From contig CACBDV010000001.1 of the NCBI GenBank assembly GCA_902538085.1, positions 1-43,765 of the forward strand: 43,765 nucleotides of DNA. The letters run 5' to 3'. Origin of the DNA: an uncultured Alphaproteobacteria bacterium. Lineage in GTDB: Bacteria; Pseudomonadota; Alphaproteobacteria; HIMB59. Both the position numbers and the translations under genes were made by a program. The notes beneath the pieces were generated by a model. It had not been told where the DNA came from and ran no database searches. It saw only the letters and a list, made by a program, of their open reading frames with translations. Below are positions 33,001 through 40,935 of the stretch, piece after piece (positions within the stretch are counted from its first letter, which is position 1; every line of letters starts with the position of its first letter).

Positions 33001-34789
33001 AATCTACCCCACATTTATCTACCCAGTGGCCTGATTGAATTTCAATTAACCCCATATCAGTACTCCCTTTTTTATTATTTTTAAAATGTGGACATCTTGA
33101 TTTGAAAGAGCATTCCGTACCTATCTCAGTTGGGTCAGGAGGTTCACCATCCATCAAATATAAGTTTTTATCATATGGGTTTTTATCTAGAGTTGGAATT
33201 GTGCATAATAAAGTTCTGGTATAAGGATGGCCACATTTATCAAACAAAATTTCATTTTTTGCTAGTTCAACTATCCTACCCATATACATAACAGCAATTC
33301 TATTGCATGATTTTCTGACCATTGCCAGATCATGTGAAATAAATATATATGTAAGGTTTCTTTTCGCTTGAATATCACTAAAGAGTGATAGTAACATTTC
33401 TTGTTCTTTTTGATCTAAAGAGGATAGTGTTTCATCAAGAATAATTACCTTCGGCTCAAGAATTAAAGCCCTGGCTATACTTACTCTTTGTCTAAAGCTT
33501 CCACTCTTTCCAACTAATAATTTATTGTATTCATTTTGATCTATGCCAACCTCACTCATAATAGATAATACCTTTTCTTTGATCTCCATTTTACTTAGTT
33601 GGGTATGTATTAATAATCCTTCACTAATTATTCTCCCTATTGTTTGACGAGATGGAAGACTATTATAAGGATCTTGGAGTATTAATTGTAAAGACTGTCT
33701 AAAATTTTTTATTTTATCTTTATTCAAATCAGATAGGTCCTCTCCATTAAATGTAATTGTTCCAGTATCAGATTTTTCAAGAAGAGAAATTAGTCTTGAT
33801 AATGTAGATTTACCACAGCCAGACTCACCAATTATCCCTAAATTTTCTCCCTCATAAACATCAATTGAAAAGTCTCTTACTGCTTTTACCTGATAAAATG
33901 AATTAAATTTATTTTTGTTCCTAACTTTATAAGACTTACTAAAGTTTTTGATGCTAAGAATAGGCTTAGTTTCAATATTTTGAAAATTAATATTCTCTGA
34001 CCAAATTTTTGGGGTGTTTTTAATCAATTCTTTTGTATGTTCGCTTTTTGGATTAGAAGTTATTTCATTAGTGCTATTTTGCTCCTCTATTGAACCATTC
34101 TTCATAATGATCAAGTTGTCTGATATTTCTCTGACAACTGGTAAAGATGATGATGAAAATATAATAGTCGTATTAAATTTATCTCTGAGAACTCTCATTA
34201 ATTTTATTATTTGTGCAGCTACTGTTACATCAAGCGGCATAGTAATATTATCAGCAACTAATAATTTTGGAGAGCTCAACAAAGCATCAACAATCATAGC
34301 TCTTTGCATCATACCTCCACTGTATTGAGAAGGGTATTCATAAAATCTTTTTTCAGGCGAAGGAATCAATACATCGTCTAAAAGACTAATAACTTTTTGT
34401 TTTAATATTTCTTTACTTGTGTTTCCTTTATCGATGCTCACTGCTTTCTCTAATAATTGGGCACCAACAGAGTAAGTGGGATCTAGGGAGTTTATTGCAT
34501 TTGGGCCAATATAGGCTATTTCCTTTCCTCTAATTTCTTTTTCTAATTCGTTTTCGCTCATTGCACTCATTTTTTTTCCTAAAAAATTAATTTCTCCTGA
34601 AGAGATTACTAAATTTTCTGGTAGCCAATTTACTATAGCTTGAGAGAGTAAGGTTTTTCCAGAGCCACTTTCACCAACAACCCCAAGTATTTCTTTTTCC
34701 CTTAAATTAAAAGAAATATTTCTAAGAACATTATTACTAGTAGATCGATCTTTTAGAGATAGGTTTTCTACACTTAATAGATTACTCAT
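32990..34789 (-). CDS. Fused double ATPase of an oligopeptide-type ABC importer
   Basis: A 599-aa protein equal to DppD plus DppF in one chain. NBD1: Walker A GESGSGKT (39-46), signature YSGGMMQR (156-163), Walker B LLVADN (176-181). NBD2: Walker A GESGCGKST (321-329), Q372, Walker B IILDE (449-453), H486. It ends with the oligopeptide-binding CX(n)C tail (CSFKSRCPHF, then HWVDKCG). NBD1 has lost its Q-loop Gln (G95), catalytic Glu (N181) and switch His (S214), while NBD2 has an altered signature (SGSF, 429-432). This is the pattern of a transporter with one working and one degenerate ATP site. It powers the two permeases encoded upstream in the operon, five bases away. Confidence 0.93.
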   Translation of the reverse strand: MSNLLSVENLSLKDRSTSNNVLRNISFNLREKEILGVVGESGSGKTLLSQAIVNWLPENLVISSGEINFLGKKMSAMSENELEKEIRGKEIAYIGPNAINSLDPTYSVGAQLLEKAVSIDKGNTSKEILKQKVISLLDDVLIPSPEKRFYEYPSQYSGGMMQRAMIVDALLSSPKLLVADNITMPLDVTVAAQIIKLMRVLRDKFNTTIIFSSSSLPVVREISDNLIIMKNGSIEEQNSTNEITSNPKSEHTKELIKNTPKIWSENINFQNIETKPILSIKNFSKSYKVRNKNKFNSFYQVKAVRDFSIDVYEGENLGIIGESGCGKSTLSRLISLLEKSDTGTITFNGEDLSDLNKDKIKNFRQSLQLILQDPYNSLPSRQTIGRIISEGLLIHTQLSKMEIKEKVLSIMSEVGIDQNEYNKLLVGKSGSFRQRVSIARALILEPKVIILDETLSSLDQKEQEMLLSLFSDIQAKRNLTYIFISHDLAMVRKSCNRIAVMYMGRIVELAKNEILFDKCGHPYTRTLLCTIPTLDKNPYDKNLYLMDGEPPDPTEIGTECSFKSRCPHFKNNKKGSTDMGLIEIQSGHWVDKCGVDCGR

Positions 34790-34794
34790 TTTAT

Positions 34795-35673
34795 TTAAAT
34801 ACCCTCTCCAAAGATTTTATTTTTTGATTTTTCTAGAGTTGAGCCTATATAATTTAATGTTACTAAAGTTATAACTAAAAAAACACCAGGCATCGTTGCA
34901 ATCCACCACGCATTAATTAAATATTTTCTTGCATCTGCTATTATATTACCGAAGGTTGGTGTAGGGGGTTGAACACCAAGGCCAAGAAAACCCAGAATTG
35001 CCTCAAAAATCATCATTCTCGCAATATCTAAAACTGAAACAAATGCTATTGGTGGGAGAATAATTGGAACTACCAGAAAAAAAATTATTCTAAAGTCATT
35101 GGCTCCTAAAATTCTTGCACCTCTTACATATTCTTTATCTCTCTCAATTAAAGCCATACTCCTTGAGACTCTTGCATAAAGAGGCCAACCGGATAGCGCC
35201 AAAACTAAAATTATTGAAGCTAGATTTGGCCGGGAAACACCTAAAATACTGATTGCAAGAATAACCATTGGTATAGATAGTTGAGCGTCAGTAATTCTCA
35301 TTATTATTACATCTACCCAAGACGATTTAAATCCAGATATTATTCCAACAAGACAACCAAATAAGAGCATTATAAATACTGATGCAAAACCTATGATTAA
35401 AGAAAATCTTAATCCAACTAAACAACGCATTAACATATCTCTTCCAAGTTGATCGGTGCCTAATATATGAGTCCAAGAAAAACCCTCAAAAAAAATTGGT
35501 GGTAAAAATTTTGACTTAATATTCATCTTTTCTGCTTTAATTTCACTGATCTCTGGATAAATAAAAGCGAGCAGACAGATGAATATAAAAAAGATTACAG
35601 AAAATTTAAAAAAGTTATTTTGCCAAGAGTCATAAAAAATTTTTTTTGATATACTTGAGTCATCTAACGTCAT
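34795..35673 (-). CDS. ABC importer permease, DppC/OppC type
   Basis: A 292-aa inner-membrane protein. After an N-terminal span (about 22-42) comes the OppC_N region with HILGTDQLGRDMLMRCLVGLRFSL (about 69-92), the DppC hallmark, then five spans and the coupling EAA loop ARILGANDFRIIFFLVVPIILP (about 186-207) that contacts the ATPase. Partner of the DppB-type permease, whose gene it overlaps by four bases. Together with the fused ATPase and Tat-type binding protein it forms a complete dipeptide/oligopeptide/nickel-family importer. The substrate is not necessarily a peptide. Confidence 0.94.
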   Translation of the reverse strand: MTLDDSSISKKIFYDSWQNNFFKFSVIFFIFICLLAFIYPEISEIKAEKMNIKSKFLPPIFFEGFSWTHILGTDQLGRDMLMRCLVGLRFSLIIGFASVFIMLLFGCLVGIISGFKSSWVDVIIMRITDAQLSIPMVILAISILGVSRPNLASIILVLALSGWPLYARVSRSMALIERDKEYVRGARILGANDFRIIFFLVVPIILPPIAFVSVLDIARMMIFEAILGFLGLGVQPPTPTFGNIIADARKYLINAWWIATMPGVFLVITLVTLNYIGSTLEKSKNKIFGEGI

Positions 35674-36650
35674 GACTCGAGTCTTGGGTCTATTGAGTAT
35701 GTTATTAAATCCACAGCGATGTTTAAACCCACATACAATGCACTTGTAACCATAGCTATGCCTTGAATTAATGGAAAGTCTCTTTGTAAAACAGCATAAA
35801 TTGTAAGTTGACCTAAACCCGGATAGTCAAAAATGTATTCAACCACTATTACCCCGCCAAGCAGTGTGCTTAATTGTATTCCTAATAAGTTAAGTAAAGG
35901 TATGGATGCATTTCTTAATGTATGCCTGTAGATTACTCCATTTCTGGTTAAACCTCTAACCTTACCTGATTTTATAAAATATTCTTGAGATATCTCTGCA
36001 AAAGAGACGGAGATAGTTCTAATTATAAATGGACAAGTCTCCACAGCCAAAACTATTGCAGGGAGTATAGTGTATGCAAAATTTTGATAACCTATAGAAG
36101 GCAAAAGACCTAATTTTATTGTTATAAAAAGAGCCAGTACTATTCCTAGCCAAAAATTTGGGATTGATACAAAAACTGAACTAATGAAAAATGCAATTTT
36201 ACTTATAAAACCTTTAGGCTTTAAACCTGCAGAAATACCTAAAGGAAAAGAAATTATTAAAGAAATTAATAATGCTAAACCGGCTAGCTGAAGTGTGTAA
36301 GGTAACCTTTCAAGTATTAAGTCAGATACCTCAGCCATTTCTACATCCATGTTTGCGTTAAAATCTCCACCTTGCCCCATCATTCCGTTTTTAGGTCTTT
36401 GATAAGAGTTACCTAAATCTCCTTGAACAACTTGAGATAGGTATCTTCCAAATTGAACAGGTATTGGGTCTCTTAAACCCATTTTTTGGGCAATCTCTTC
36501 AACGAGATTGTCGGGGGCCATACCCCCGACAATTAATCTAACTGGATCACCTGGGACAATTCTTAAAATAGAGAATATTAAAAATGTAGTAATCAATACG
36601 ACTACTACTCCTTGTAAAATTCTCCTTACAAACTGTCCAGCTAGGTGCAT
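35670..36650 (-). CDS. ABC importer permease, DppB/OppB type
   Basis: A 326-aa inner-membrane protein with the family N-terminus (FVRRILQGVVVVLITTFLIF) and RIVPGDPVRLIVGG, then a periplasmic loop and five further spans. The EAA loop is around residues 228-250 (KSGKVRGLTRNGVIYRHTLRNA), and the tail DLITYSIDPRLE is standard. The loop after the first span carries a Gly/Met-rich insert (about 103-125: KNGMMGQGGDF) longer than I expect for DppB, which may shape contact with the binding protein. It starts directly after the binding-protein stop and overlaps the DppC-type gene by four bases. Confidence 0.94.
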   Translation of the reverse strand: MHLAGQFVRRILQGVVVVLITTFLIFSILRIVPGDPVRLIVGGMAPDNLVEEIAQKMGLRDPIPVQFGRYLSQVVQGDLGNSYQRPKNGMMGQGGDFNANMDVEMAEVSDLILERLPYTLQLAGLALLISLIISFPLGISAGLKPKGFISKIAFFISSVFVSIPNFWLGIVLALFITIKLGLLPSIGYQNFAYTILPAIVLAVETCPFIIRTISVSFAEISQEYFIKSGKVRGLTRNGVIYRHTLRNASIPLLNLLGIQLSTLLGGVIVVEYIFDYPGLGQLTIYAVLQRDFPLIQGIAMVTSALYVGLNIAVDLITYSIDPRLES

Positions 36651-38240
36651 TTAGCCAATAGATGCTGTTTCAGCACTCATCATACCATTAGGGTATATGT
36701 AGAGATCTTTGACATCATTAGCCATAGCGTGGATAAAAACTGATCCGAATAATGGGACTGACGGCATTTTATCTACTAATAAAGGCATGACCTCAGTTTT
36801 GAGAATTTGCTCCCTTTCGCCAACACTTGGTGCGTTTCTTTCTTTATCAAGTGCTGCGTCTATATCAGCATCTACAATACCTGTTATTCTTTTTGATGAG
36901 GAATGAAAGTGTGTTCTGATAACGAGATCAGGTTCTGGAGAGCCAGTACACCAACCACAATCAATCATATGACCTGGGCCACCACCTTCTCTGTCATAAA
37001 GTTTATTACCCCAAGCTCCAAGCTCAAGAACAGAAAGCTTTACAGGAATACCTTGCTCATTTAAAAGAGCTGTAATGTATTCACCGTATTCCTTTGTTTT
37101 TGGATAGAAACCTACTGAAGTAATGTACTCTAACTCTGGCAATCCCTTACCTTTAGGAAATCCTGCTTTTGCTAAATATTCTTGGCATTTATCAGGATTG
37201 TACTCAGGAAAACCCTCAACATCGGTATATCCGAACTTAACCGGTGAAACGTGACAGCCTGTATAAGTACCAGAAATACCTAAGATATCCAAAAGGCCTT
37301 CTCTATCAATAGCATGAGCAACTGCTTTTCTCATATTTATGTCATTAAATGGAGGTTTACTGCACCTAAACCATAAATATTTGTTCTCAGTTGAGACTGC
37401 TTGGTTAAGTGCAAATCCACCGTTAGCAACTATTGTATCAACCTGTTCTGGTTCTAGTCTTTCAGTAACATTATACTCTCCTGACAAAAGACCAAGTGTA
37501 CGTGTAGCAGTGTCACCTACAAAATTATATTGAACTCTTGGAATTTTAGGTTTGCCCATGAAGAAATTTTCATTTGCTTCCATGATTGTGTTATCACCAT
37601 CCTGTTCAACAAATTTAAAAGCTCCTGTACCATTTGGTCTTGATGCAGCGTTGTTAGGATTTGCTACATCATCAGCAGATAATATTGGTAGAAATGATGA
37701 TAAGTAATAGAATAGACCAGCTGGATAACCATACTTTTCTGTTTTAATTCTAACAGTAAGTCTATCAACTACCTCTACATCAACTTGACCCGGGTACCAT
37801 TGTGCAGGTCTATCAGGTTGTGAACCATACTCATAGGTTGCTTTAACATCCTCAGCACCAAAAGGTTTACCGTTGTGGAAAGTTACACCGTCTCGAAGTT
37901 TAAACTCAAGGGTGAACTTATCAATTTCAGTTGCCTCAGTGGCTAACTCAAAATTTAATTGAGTAGGGTTTTCAGGTTTCATAGGACACCTTGTTAAATA
38001 ACCAAACACATAGCTCTCAAAAATTAATTGACCAAGATTTGTGTGTGTAGTTGGGTCCCAGTTACCCGTAAGAGCTTCCGCAGCTGCAAAAATAAGTGGT
38101 TTACCGGATGCAGCGAAAGCAGAGTTATATAAGAAATTATGATTTAGCATCGGAGCTGAAGTAAGTGCAGCTGCACCTAAACCACTCTTTGCCATAAATT
38201 TCATAAACTTTCTTCTAGAAAATTTAATTTTTTTGGACAT
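36651..38240 (-). CDS. Substrate-binding protein of the ABC importer (SBP_bac_5), Tat-exported
   Basis: A 529-aa periplasmic binding protein. The signal has a Tat-type motif, FSRRKFMKF, followed by a moderately hydrophobic stretch and AFA near residue 44 as a likely cleavage site. The mature part has the SBP_bac_5 marks: FELATEATEIDKFTLEFKLR with DGVTFHNGKPFGAEDVKATYEY (shown in part), and NDINMRKAVAHAIDRE near residue 290. The start is set at ATG 38240 because AGGAGG (38250-38245) sits just upstream; the longer frame to 38255 would place it within the gene. First gene of the importer operon, with its own likely -10 box. Ligand unknown; members bind peptides, opines, glycosides or nickel chelates. 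Confidence 0.94.
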   Translation of the reverse strand: MSKKIKFSRRKFMKFMAKSGLGAAALTSAPMLNHNFLYNSAFAASGKPLIFAAAEALTGNWDPTTHTNLGQLIFESYVFGYLTRCPMKPENPTQLNFELATEATEIDKFTLEFKLRDGVTFHNGKPFGAEDVKATYEYGSQPDRPAQWYPGQVDVEVVDRLTVRIKTEKYGYPAGLFYYLSSFLPILSADDVANPNNAASRPNGTGAFKFVEQDGDNTIMEANENFFMGKPKIPRVQYNFVGDTATRTLGLLSGEYNVTERLEPEQVDTIVANGGFALNQAVSTENKYLWFRCSKPPFNDINMRKAVAHAIDREGLLDILGISGTYTGCHVSPVKFGYTDVEGFPEYNPDKCQEYLAKAGFPKGKGLPELEYITSVGFYPKTKEYGEYITALLNEQGIPVKLSVLELGAWGNKLYDREGGGPGHMIDCGWCTGSPEPDLVIRTHFHSSSKRITGIVDADIDAALDKERNAPSVGEREQILKTEVMPLLVDKMPSVPLFGSVFIHAMANDVKDLYIYPNGMMSAETASIG

Positions 38241-38263
38241 ACATCCTCCTCTCACGAACTTAG

Positions 38264-38269
38264 ATTATA
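38264..38269 (-). promoter_or_regulatory. -10 box for the importer operon
   Basis: On the minus strand TATAAT lies at 38269-38264, 13 bases before the AGGAGG of the binding-protein gene, so a transcript would start about 38257. No good -35 is visible at the expected spacing, which may mean an activator is needed. The gap 38241-38406 otherwise holds no gene. Confidence 0.42.
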
Positions 38270-38334
38270 TTGTATTAGATAATTAAGTGTTGTTGAATAT
38301 GGTTATGGTATCTATGTTTGAAATGAATAACCTT

Positions 38335-38369
38335 AAAAAAAACCAAGCAAACAATAGATTTTTATGTTT
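38335..38369 (-). terminator. Weak terminator-like element after the iron-ADH gene
   Basis: Minus strand: a 5-bp stem AAACA/TGTTT (38369-38365 with 38353-38349), then CTTGG and a run of eight T (38342-38335). The stem is weak and set back from the T run, so this is only a tentative terminator separating the ALDH/GS/ADH unit from the importer unit. Confidence 0.3.
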
Positions 38370-38406
38370 AGAGTACTAATTTGTGTAGAAATTTATCCAC
38401 ACTTTA

Positions 38407-39546
38407 TTAACCTAAAATACAAATTTTTATTAACTCTTTGAATTTATCAACTGTCATAGGTAATGGATTACCTCCAGTGCTAGGATCTTCAAAAGCCAAT
38501 TTTGATAATTTTTCCTCATCACCCAACTCTACTCCCATGTCTTGCAGGCTATGAGGAATATTCATCTCTTTTTTTAATTTATTTACCCAATCAATTATTC
38601 CATCTAAGCCGCCGCTGATGTTTATATACTTACCTAATCTGTCAAATTTTGACTCTATGGCTGATCGATTATACTCAAGGACAAAAGGCATAACAGTACC
38701 ATTTGTAGTGCCGTGGTGAGAATTGTATAAAGAATTTACAGGATGCGTAACAGAGTGAATTGCTCCTAATCCTTTTTGGAAAGCAGCTGCACCCATCATT
38801 GACGCAACAAGCATATTAGCTCTAGCTATCACATTTCCTCCATCATTATAAACGTCTAGAATATTCTCTTTTACTAACCTTATTCCTTCAACCGCAGTTC
38901 CCTCAGCCATTGGATGATAAAAAGGAGAAGAAAATGCCTCAATACAATGTGCTAAAGCATCCATACCTGAGCCAGCAGTAACGTTTTTAGGAAGGCCTAA
39001 GGATAAAATAGGGTCTAGGATAGCTATTTGTGGTAGCATTTTAGGATGAAATATAATTTTTTTCTTCTTTGTTTCCTCATTTAAAAAAACTGCAGCTCGA
39101 CCAACCTCTGAACCAGTTCCAGCAGTTGTAGGTAATGCAATTATTGGCAATATAGATTTTGAGTCAGCTTTCATCCAAAGATCACCAATATCCTCAAAAT
39201 CCCACAATGGTTTAGTTTGATGAGCTAAAAAAGCTATTCCTTTTCCAACATCCATCGCCGAACCTCCACCAATAGCTATAACACCATCATGATCGCCTTC
39301 TAATAAAACTTTAACACCATTAGTCACATTGGAACCTGTTGGGTTACCTTGGACATCTGAATAAACTTTTGTTTGAGATTTTAAACTTTTATTTAATTTT
39401 TCTATTAAGTCAGTATTTAGCAATCCAGGATCAGTGACTATTAATGGATTTTGAATATTTATTGAACTGCAAGCCTCTTGTATATCTTTATATCTATTTT
39501 CACCAAACCAAATAGTTGTTGGGTAATTCCAATTCATGTTCTGCAT
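38407..39546 (-). CDS. Iron-containing alcohol dehydrogenase
   Basis: A 379-aa group III (Fe-dependent) NAD(P) alcohol dehydrogenase. The nucleotide motif GGGSAMD is at 93-99, and the metal ligands follow the family order: D196 and H200 (GMDALAHCIEAF), H264 (GAIHSVTHP) and H278 (NSHHGTTNG). ALPTTAGTGSE (137-147) is another hallmark. It should interconvert a primary alcohol and its aldehyde in the cytoplasm. A good ribosome site, AGGAGA, precedes the ATG. It follows the glutamine-synthetase-like gene by 19 bp and the aldehyde dehydrogenase is the first gene of the same unit, so alcohol to aldehyde to acid is a natural sequence here. Confidence 0.94.
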   Translation of the reverse strand: MQNMNWNYPTTIWFGENRYKDIQEACSSINIQNPLIVTDPGLLNTDLIEKLNKSLKSQTKVYSDVQGNPTGSNVTNGVKVLLEGDHDGVIAIGGGSAMDVGKGIAFLAHQTKPLWDFEDIGDLWMKADSKSILPIIALPTTAGTGSEVGRAAVFLNEETKKKKIIFHPKMLPQIAILDPILSLGLPKNVTAGSGMDALAHCIEAFSSPFYHPMAEGTAVEGIRLVKENILDVYNDGGNVIARANMLVASMMGAAAFQKGLGAIHSVTHPVNSLYNSHHGTTNGTVMPFVLEYNRSAIESKFDRLGKYINISGGLDGIIDWVNKLKKEMNIPHSLQDMGVELGDEEKLSKLAFEDPSTGGNPLPMTVDKFKELIKICILG

Positions 39547-39565
39547 ATTTTCTCCTTATTTAAAA

Positions 39566-40927
39566 TTATCCTCTCTCAAAATACCTTTTATGTTCCCAGT
39601 CATTTACAGACTTGTCATACTCAGATTGCTCCCATTGAGCAGAGTGAATATAATGTTCTAAAACATCTGGTAAGAAAATCTTTGGTAATAATTTAGATTT
39701 TTTGGCTATTTCTATTGCTTCTCTTAATGTTCCTGGAACAATTTTAGCTTTTTTATTCTGGTATATATTTCCTTTTAATGGATCCTCTAACTTAAGATTA
39801 TTTTCAATTCCATATAGCCCAGCTAAAATAAGACCTGAAAATGCCAAGTAGGGGTTTACATCAGCACCTGGTACACGGCACTCAATTCGAATAGAATTTC
39901 CATGACCAGCTAACCTAAATCCAGCCGTTCTATTATCCAGTCCCCATGCTGCAGTTGTAGGTGCAAATGAGCCCTCCTGAAAACGTTTATAAGAATTTAC
40001 ATTAGGTGCAAGGAAAATTGACAAATCTCTTAAAAAAAGAATTTGTCCAGCAACATAACTTTTAAAAATTTTTGACATACCCAAAGAGTCTTTAGCATCA
40101 TAAAAAATATTTTTCTTTGATTTAGTGCCAAATAAGGAGTTGTGAATATGACATGAACTTCCACAAACATCTTTATTATATTTTGCCATGAAACTTGCAG
40201 CTCTGTTATTTTTGTATGCTATCTCTTTTACAGCATTTTTTATTAGTATGTGATTGTCTGCCATATTAAGAGCATCAGTGTAAACAACATTTATTTCTTG
40301 TTGTCCAGGTGCGGCTTCGCCTTTTGTGCATTCAACATAAACGCCTGACTCCATTAAACTGTTTCTAAGCTCTTGATTAAAGCCCTCCTCCTTGGAGGTT
40401 TGAAAAATCATATAATCTTCAATATACCAAGATGTCTCTTTTAAATTTTTATAATTATTTTCATGTATTTCTTCATAAGTTTGTTTAAAAAGAAAAAATT
40501 CTAATTCTGAGCCTATCATTGGTTCAAAGCCCATCTTATTTGCTTTTAGTATTGCTTGTTTTAAAATTTCTCTCGTTGAATGATTTAGTGGTGTAACTCC
40601 ATCATGCTCAAATGCATCACCAAGTATCAATGCTGTTTTTTCTAACCATGGTAAGATTTTAATTGTATTTTGATCAGGGATTACTGTCATATCTCCATAA
40701 CCTGTATCCCAAGATGACGACTTGAAACCAGGGACGGTGTACATATCGAAATCAACTGTATAAAGGTAATTACAAAAATGTGTTTCTTTATGGACATAAT
40801 CAAGAAATGCTTTTCCAGTAACTCTTTTACCGACCAATCTTCCCTGCATATCAGACAAAGAAACCAATACCGTATCAATCTCTTTAGATAAAATTTTTGC
40901 TTTTAATTCTTTAAAACTAATTGACAT
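39566..40927 (-). CDS. Glutamine synthetase-family gamma-glutamyl ligase
   Basis: A 453-aa protein of the class I GS superfamily, type GlnT/PuuA/IpuC. Catalytic-site elements: GSELEFFLF (139-147, metal Glu), GEAAPGQQEINV (203-214), CGSSCHIHNSL (255-265, ATP/metal His), NSYKRFQEGSFAP, WGLDNRTAGFR and RIECRVPGADVNPY. True nitrogen-assimilating GS has RLVPGYEAP and a C-terminal tyrosine adenylation loop; here RFQEGSFAP replaces the former and no adenylation motif is seen. This suggests ligation of glutamate to an amine other than ammonia, as for putrescine, ethanolamine or isopropylamine. It sits eight bp after the ALDH gene and 19 bp before the iron-ADH. Amine unknown. Confidence 0.9.
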   Translation of the reverse strand: MSISFKELKAKILSKEIDTVLVSLSDMQGRLVGKRVTGKAFLDYVHKETHFCNYLYTVDFDMYTVPGFKSSSWDTGYGDMTVIPDQNTIKILPWLEKTALILGDAFEHDGVTPLNHSTREILKQAILKANKMGFEPMIGSELEFFLFKQTYEEIHENNYKNLKETSWYIEDYMIFQTSKEEGFNQELRNSLMESGVYVECTKGEAAPGQQEINVVYTDALNMADNHILIKNAVKEIAYKNNRAASFMAKYNKDVCGSSCHIHNSLFGTKSKKNIFYDAKDSLGMSKIFKSYVAGQILFLRDLSIFLAPNVNSYKRFQEGSFAPTTAAWGLDNRTAGFRLAGHGNSIRIECRVPGADVNPYLAFSGLILAGLYGIENNLKLEDPLKGNIYQNKKAKIVPGTLREAIEIAKKSKLLPKIFLPDVLEHYIHSAQWEQSEYDKSVNDWEHKRYFERG

Positions 40928-40935
40928 TAATAATT

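Noticed and set aside
34014..34328. Plus-strand 104-codon frame inside the ABC ATPase gene
   Set aside because: Antisense shadow of a well-supported gene with recognised motifs; its hydrophobicity is an artefact of reading the complementary strand.
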